DNA of 53,622 nucleotides from positions 1 to 53,622 of IMG/VR virus record IMGVR_UViG_3300025012_000113; one strand, given 5' to 3'. Below are positions 49,888 to 53,622 of the stretch, in pieces (the stretch's first letter is position 1; every line of letters starts with the position of its first letter). The stretch is from a virus. The notes under the pieces are model-generated. The model ran no database searches. It saw nothing but the letters and a program-made list of their open reading frames with translations, and had not been told where the DNA came from. The translations under genes and the position numbers were made by a program.

Positions 49888-50442
49888 CTACCTCCTAAGC
49901 ACCTTCTTAATGTGTTCCCCTATTTCTTTAGATATTTTCTCCTGCTCATCAATCAATAGAGCAAACGCCCTAAAAATACTATCTTGAAAACAGAAAACGT
50001 ATCCCTGTCTGTGCATCCATCTACAAAACTTATTTACATTGATAATAAATTCTTCTGCTCGCTGATCGGTGATTTTTTCTTTAAAAATTTCATATTCTGC
50101 CTTATTCCATCTATTAAGCAATTCCTTGATGGATTCAATTTCATTCTGCCTGTCCAATTGTTGCTGATCTAGCTTGTATTTGCAATGATCACAACTTATA
50201 GAATTCTGTTCATGGGCAAACATGTAACCTTCAAGTGTAACCGCACCCTTACCACACTTAGGACATTCGACAGGTATTTCCCATTGACCGCAGTCCCCAG
50301 CATCCCAAGCACGTTTAGGTTCACCAATAACCTTTAAGTCCATATCAAGTAAATTCAATTTCTTATCCTCAACATGATTACCGGCAACGTCACAAACAAA
50401 ACCAACTACATTGCCGCCCTCTATTATTTGCTTGCAAGTCAT
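49888..50442 (-). CDS. zinc-ribbon protein, 184 aa
   Basis: CPKCGKGAVTLEGYMFAHEQ and CDHCKYKL form a ribbon at about 60-90; the C-terminal half is helical with basic and aromatic residues. Unknown function. Confidence 0.6.
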   Translation of the reverse strand: MTCKQIIEGGNVVGFVCDVAGNHVEDKKLNLLDMDLKVIGEPKRAWDAGDCGQWEIPVECPKCGKGAVTLEGYMFAHEQNSISCDHCKYKLDQQQLDRQNEIESIKELLNRWNKAEYEIFKEKITDQRAEEFIINVNKFCRWMHRQGYVFCFQDSIFRAFALLIDEQEKISKEIGEHIKKVLRR

Positions 50443-50727
50443 CTACTCAACCCCCTCATAGTGTTTCTGGAGGCTTTTTAGGATTTCGGTACCTAAAGTA
50501 TCTAAATGATTTTTAAGTGCCTGTACGCTCTCCAAATCGGCCAATTTAAGGCCATGAGACAGGCATCCATTTATCACACCACCAAGAGAGGAATAATAAC
50601 CAATATCGTCCCACATAACTGCACCGGGAGTTTTTGATTTTTCTCCGCAAATGCGTTTCTCTTGCAAGATAAAATTGCGCGGGTCTGTTATAATTCTGTA
50701 ACCTGAATTTCCTATTTCTACCTGCAT
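50443..50727 (-). CDS. phage protein with SGYRIITDPRNF motif, 94 aa
   Basis: ATG 50727 after GGAGGCGAAAAC. GYRIITDPRNFILQEKRI is a pattern I recognise from small uncharacterised phage proteins (DUF5405-like). Overlaps no essential neighbour; function unknown. Confidence 0.6.
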   Translation of the reverse strand: MQVEIGNSGYRIITDPRNFILQEKRICGEKSKTPGAVMWDDIGYYSSLGGVINGCLSHGLKLADLESVQALKNHLDTLGTEILKSLQKHYEGVE

Positions 50728-50741
50728 GTTTTCGCCTCCAA

Positions 50742-51071
50742 TTAGGGTAAAATATCGTTCCAACTAATAACCTCGGTTAGCAGTCCTTTGAAATTTTCGC
50801 CATGCTCACCAAACTCTTTGAAGAATTCAGTATCGCCGCCAGTATCACCCCCCGGCATATTCGGGCAATGTAATCCCTTATGAGTTCCCTGTAGTCTACA
50901 AATTAGCGGTTTATGTGCATGTATCGCGCAGCTTGGTTGACTGATTAGTCTGTCTATTTCCCGTTTTGACATTTCACCTACTGTTAATATAATTTTATCC
51001 CAATCGGTATTTGATATGGGCACAGGACCACAACATTTACCACAATTTATACAAATGAAATCATTATTCAA
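50742..51071 (-). CDS. YkgJ-type Cys-cluster protein, copy 2
   Basis: 109 residues from TTG 51071 (GGAGGTAGCAAG). FICINCGKCCGPVPISNTDW, CAIHAHKPLICRLQG and CPNMPG parallel copy 1 at 45273. Both the cluster and the linker between the Cys groups are conserved; the end GENFKGLLTEVISWNDIL also matches. Confidence 0.75.
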   Translation of the reverse strand: MNNDFICINCGKCCGPVPISNTDWDKIILTVGEMSKREIDRLISQPSCAIHAHKPLICRLQGTHKGLHCPNMPGGDTGGDTEFFKEFGEHGENFKGLLTEVISWNDILP

Positions 51072-51286
51072 CTTGCTACCTCCACCCTGCCCCATAAGAT
51101 ATGTTCTCCCCGCACACTCCCATGTACGTCTAATCTCGTGCCATCGGGATAGCTGTATAAGTCCTCGAAAACCAACCGAAACGCTCTCTCAATGGGTGAG
51201 AAGTTCTCAATAACTCGCATCATGGCATCATCACCGCCTAGGAGTTTCAGTTTGCCGTTATTGACAATTAACTGTACTGCTGACAT
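51068..51286 (-). CDS. hypothetical protein, 72 aa
   Basis: Strand-rich ends (VQLIVNNGKLKLLGG; GEHILWGRVEVAS) around a helix. The stop overlaps the YkgJ copy 2 start. Unknown. Confidence 0.5.
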   Translation of the reverse strand: MSAVQLIVNNGKLKLLGGDDAMMRVIENFSPIERAFRLVFEDLYSYPDGTRLDVHGSVRGEHILWGRVEVAS

Positions 51287-51598
51287 TTAATCATCGTCCT
51301 CCTCGTCCGGCACTTCGGTATAGTCAAACCCTAAACACTCGTTAAGATTGTGTCTAAGTTCACCAAAAACATAACCACTAGGACAATAATGTTTACGGAT
51401 GTAATAACATGCCATGCAAGTTCGGTAAGTGTCCATAACTCCGTCCCATTTGCCAGTTACGTTATGGTATTTTTTTCCCGGTTTAATTCTCTCTCTGCAC
51501 TCATAACAAATATATTGCTTCCTTGCATTTGGAAATGTTTCCTTAGAAAACTCAGGATAATCGCCATCATTATTACTGCAATCACATGCAATGCTCAC
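51287..51598 (-). CDS. Cys-rich protein, 103 aa
   Basis: GTG 51598 after GGGAGGTTTAGG. YICYECRERIKPGKKY and TCMACYYIRKHYC supply two C-x2-C pairs, an acidic tail follows. Metal-binding, function unknown. Confidence 0.6.
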   Translation of the reverse strand: MSIACDCSNNDGDYPEFSKETFPNARKQYICYECRERIKPGKKYHNVTGKWDGVMDTYRTCMACYYIRKHYCPSGYVFGELRHNLNECLGFDYTEVPDEEDDD

Positions 51599-51602
51599 TA
51601 AC

Positions 51603-51707
51603 CTAAACCTCCCTATACCATTTATCCAACTCCGCGCATATCCTGGCAACATCGGAGATTGTTTTGTCTAGTATGGCGATGTCCTCCGGTGTTGCGGTAA
51701 AATTCAA
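51603..51707 (-). CDS. small protein, 34 aa
   Basis: TTG start overlaps the RDF-like stop (AGTTGA). ATPEDIAILDKTISDVARIC is one helix. Its end supplies the next gene's ribosome site. Small and uncertain. Confidence 0.4.
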   Translation of the reverse strand: MNFTATPEDIAILDKTISDVARICAELDKWYREV

Positions 51708-52720
51708 CTTGCTGACGATAACCACTCGTCGTAACCTGCCTGACGTTCCGCCACAATGCCCTGCAGTCCCTCTAGACTATTGTCATTAATAGACTTAACT
51801 ATCATATCAACCGCCTTGTCGTTTGCCTTCTCTGTGGAGTTTGTCGTACCCTTAGAGGCAACCCAAATCAAAACGGTAATTTCTTCGTTAGTCAATCCTT
51901 TATTTAGTCCGGCAGCATAGATAGGATGAATATTCTCTAACTGCTCCTCTGAGTCATTATCCTCATGCTCTATTAATTCTGTCTGTTCTTCTCTGACTTG
52001 TTGCTCTTTTGCCCTATCAAGCAGGTCCATAAATTCTTGCCCTGCCGCTTGAATCTGTAAAAACTGTTCGGATGGCGGTAACGCTTTGCGCTGATGCCTG
52101 GCAATAAAGTCTGTCATAGTCCCTTCAATATCTACCTGCAAGACAAAGACGGTTTTCTTAAACTGTTTGCCATCGGTAATAATGGTTCCCTCGTGCGGTT
52201 CAATTTTTAGTTTTAGCGGGATAAAAGCGATTTTACCGCCTGTCATGCCGCGAATCATATCAAGACTACTATTGATATTTACGATGCTATTCCAACCGCC
52301 CGTAGTAGTCTGATATACCCTCATGCTGCTTACCTTCGGCACGATATAGCTAAGCGTTCCCTTTGGTTGGCAACCTTTACACCAAGGATCGTCAGGGTCA
52401 CAAGCTCGTTCCACCATTTCGCCGTCAATCATTGCCGTTCCGGTTTCTCCGTCACCCTTACAATGTAGTCCGACCTTGCCGTACTTTTTCATGTATTGAG
52501 GGAAAATCTGCTCTAAGTCGTTAACCGGGAAAATAATGTCTATTTCCTTTGGGTCTTGTCCATAAATTTTTGCCACTTCTTCGGGTACTTTGAAATGGTC
52601 AAGTGCTACCGGATACTCGACCATTTTGCCGTTCCGGTTTTCCTTCTGTACCTTTTCGCCTATTTTAATTTTGCCCTGTCGGGGAAGGCGGCGGCGTTCT
52701 GATATGCCCTTAATTGCCAT
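51704..52720 (-). CDS. Gp3-like recombination directionality factor
   Basis: 338 residues. Opens IKGISERRRLPRQGKIKIGE, then EYPVALDHFKVPEEVAKIYG, a four-Cys zinc site (LHCKGDG, CDPDDPWCKGC) and STLDMIRG-like helices, as in the phiBT1/phiC31 Gp3 family that reverses serine-integrase reactions. No integrase is in the window, so it may serve one outside or have another DNA-related role. Confidence 0.7.
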   Translation of the reverse strand: MAIKGISERRRLPRQGKIKIGEKVQKENRNGKMVEYPVALDHFKVPEEVAKIYGQDPKEIDIIFPVNDLEQIFPQYMKKYGKVGLHCKGDGETGTAMIDGEMVERACDPDDPWCKGCQPKGTLSYIVPKVSSMRVYQTTTGGWNSIVNINSSLDMIRGMTGGKIAFIPLKLKIEPHEGTIITDGKQFKKTVFVLQVDIEGTMTDFIARHQRKALPPSEQFLQIQAAGQEFMDLLDRAKEQQVREEQTELIEHEDNDSEEQLENIHPIYAAGLNKGLTNEEITVLIWVASKGTTNSTEKANDKAVDMIVKSINDNSLEGLQGIVAERQAGYDEWLSSAS

Positions 52721-53009
52721 AAATTAAGTTCTCCCTTCTTAGTCCAATATATTCTTTTAGTTTATTGTCGTTAAATATAATAAAACCGCATGACTCCCTA
52801 TGTGTCTTAGGTTTTACTTCTCTTACTTGTCCGCGAGGAACATATTTCTGATAAGCGGTGATAGATTTTTTGAGTAACCGCTTAAATTTTAAATCTTTGG
52901 TAGTAACGCATAATTTTAGCAATTTTTCTGCTTTCATGTAAGGTTTTGCGTTACCAGATAAGATAACCAATGCCCACTGATACTCGTTTAGTTCAGCATA
53001 TTTGCCCAT
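52710..53009 (-). CDS. hypothetical protein, 99 aa
   Basis: Helical N-terminus (LNEYQWALVILSGN), a basic central part and a short strand end (GFIIFNDNKLKEYIGLR). Overlaps the RDF-like start. Confidence 0.5.
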   Translation of the reverse strand: MGKYAELNEYQWALVILSGNAKPYMKAEKLLKLCVTTKDLKFKRLLKKSITAYQKYVPRGQVREVKPKTHRESCGFIIFNDNKLKEYIGLRRENLIYGN

Positions 53010-53043
53010 ACGCTTACCCCACTATCATTAAAACATCACCTCG

Positions 53044-53217
53044 CTAATCCTTAATGAATTGAATATCTGTAACCCTCCAAACCTTTATTATGTTCCCGTT
53101 TTCATCTTCAAGTAAGGCTCCTAAATCAACGCCATCTTCAGACGAACTACCCTCTTGAAACCATCTATGAAATTCGTATTTATTACCTTGATACATGCAC
53201 TGTCTTAGTTTTTCCAT
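53044..53217 (-). CDS. small protein, 57 aa
   Basis: ATG overlaps the HD protein stop with GAGGTGATG upstream. NKYEFHRWFQEGSSSEDG and IIKVWRVTDIQFI; beta-sheet-like. No family recognised. Confidence 0.55.
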   Translation of the reverse strand: MEKLRQCMYQGNKYEFHRWFQEGSSSEDGVDLGALLEDENGNIIKVWRVTDIQFIKD

Positions 53218-53622
53218 TAAAACATCACCTCGCTACTAACCGGCACAACGCCCTTATCAGTCACCCGGCTACACCACAAATCAGCAAAATGGACAATCAT
53301 GGTTAATGGGTGTTCCTTGCCATTTACGTCCCTGCCGCTAGGGATATATAGCATATTGTGATATACTATCGCCTGTCGCTCGTCCTCGGTCATTGGTACG
53401 AACCTGCTTAGTATGTGTAGACTCATAATGCTGTGGTCACATTCAACCATATTGTTATGCTTATATGGTTTTGCTTCGCTGGTCTTGCCCGTTTTTTCGG
53501 AAACATTGTCAATGTAGTACGGTTTTCCGTGAGTACCGATTTTGCCTACGTCATGGTGTAGTGCGGCAAACGCGATACTTTGCAGGCTAAGATTGTACGC
53601 CCTAAATGCTGCATGTAAACCG
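53217..53622 (-). CDS. HD-domain phosphohydrolase, 5' part off the window
   Basis: The frame is open to the right edge. LHHDVGKIGTHGKP gives the HD metal ligands and GLHAAFRAYNLSLQSIA the first helix; DHSIMSLHILSRF and HFADLWCSRV are the later ligand helices. Typical phage HD nucleotidase. Its N-terminus lies beyond position 53622. Joining this end to base 1 gives an in-frame stop, so the window is not a closed circle at this point. Confidence 0.7.
   Translation of the reverse strand, partial: GLHAAFRAYNLSLQSIAFAALHHDVGKIGTHGKPYYIDNVSEKTGKTSEAKPYKHNNMVECDHSIMSLHILSRFVPMTEDERQAIVYHNMLYIPSGRDVNGKEHPLTMIVHFADLWCSRVTDKGVVPVSSEVMF

Noticed and set aside
1-53622. Closed circular genome
   Set aside because: The HD protein frame at the right edge meets a stop when joined to base 1, so the ends are not shown to be contiguous.
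1-53622. CRISPR arrays or insertion sequences
   Set aside because: No regularly spaced repeats and no transposase frames were seen.

Overview
The window is a bacteriophage or prophage genome fragment of moderate-to-low GC. It has short-tailed (podovirus-like) virion genes: a large terminase, a 666-residue portal, a scaffold, a major capsid protein, a head-tail adaptor, a beta-propeller stabiliser of the P22 gp10 kind, fibres and two probable ejection proteins, with no tape measure or sheath. Strong AGGAGG ribosome sites, many GTG/TTG starts, consensus sigma-A promoters, an XhlA-like holin candidate, and Spo0A-like and Spo0E-like proteins all point to a spore-forming Bacillota host. The species cannot be named from this sequence.

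Layout. (1) 108-8676, rightward: a winged-helix protein, small terminase, a 370-base structured non-coding stretch, large terminase and many small accessory genes, closed by an 18-bp-stem terminator. (2) 8787-27123, rightward: virion genes from portal to a 1654-residue ejection protein carrying an ART-like domain. The capsid gene is split by a group I intron that holds a decayed HNH gene. (3) 27126-27947, leftward: two membrane proteins and an XRE regulator. (4) 28100-31497, rightward: antirepressor, a cloverleaf-like leader RNA, and a lysis cassette whose amidase and DUF3307-like genes are both broken. (5) 31676-32600, leftward: a small orphan gene and a roughly 500-nt structured RNA with its own promoter and terminator. 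(6) 32877-34770, rightward: a ribbon-helix-helix regulator operon. (7) 34866-53622, leftward: nucleotide metabolism (NrdG, MazG-like, dCMP deaminase, thymidylate synthase-like, PAPS-reductase-like), RuvC-like resolvase, a cytosine-5 methyltransferase with an HNH gene nested in another frame, a DnaC-like loader and replication initiator, a Gp3-like recombination directionality factor, and an HD-domain protein cut by the right edge. A ribbon-helix-helix gene at 48410 is transcribed against this block from overlapping divergent promoters.

How it fits together. The leftward block is the early and replication programme. Regions 3, 4 and 6 hold the switch elements (XRE protein, antirepressor, RHH proteins with visible operator repeats). 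Region 2 and the lysis genes are the late programme. No integrase, DNA polymerase, primase or NrdD is present, so the genome is incomplete here or relies on the host. Several genes carry single lesions (amidase frameshift, a TGA in the DUF3307-like gene, an amber codon at 49243-49245), which suggests either a decaying prophage or assembly errors.

The observations most worth following are the 500-nt RNA at 32068-32568, the methyltransferase/HNH nested gene pair, the paired Spo0A/Spo0E-like proteins, the ART module bracketed by near-identical repeats in the ejection protein, the capsid intron, and the cloverleaf RNA ahead of the holin.
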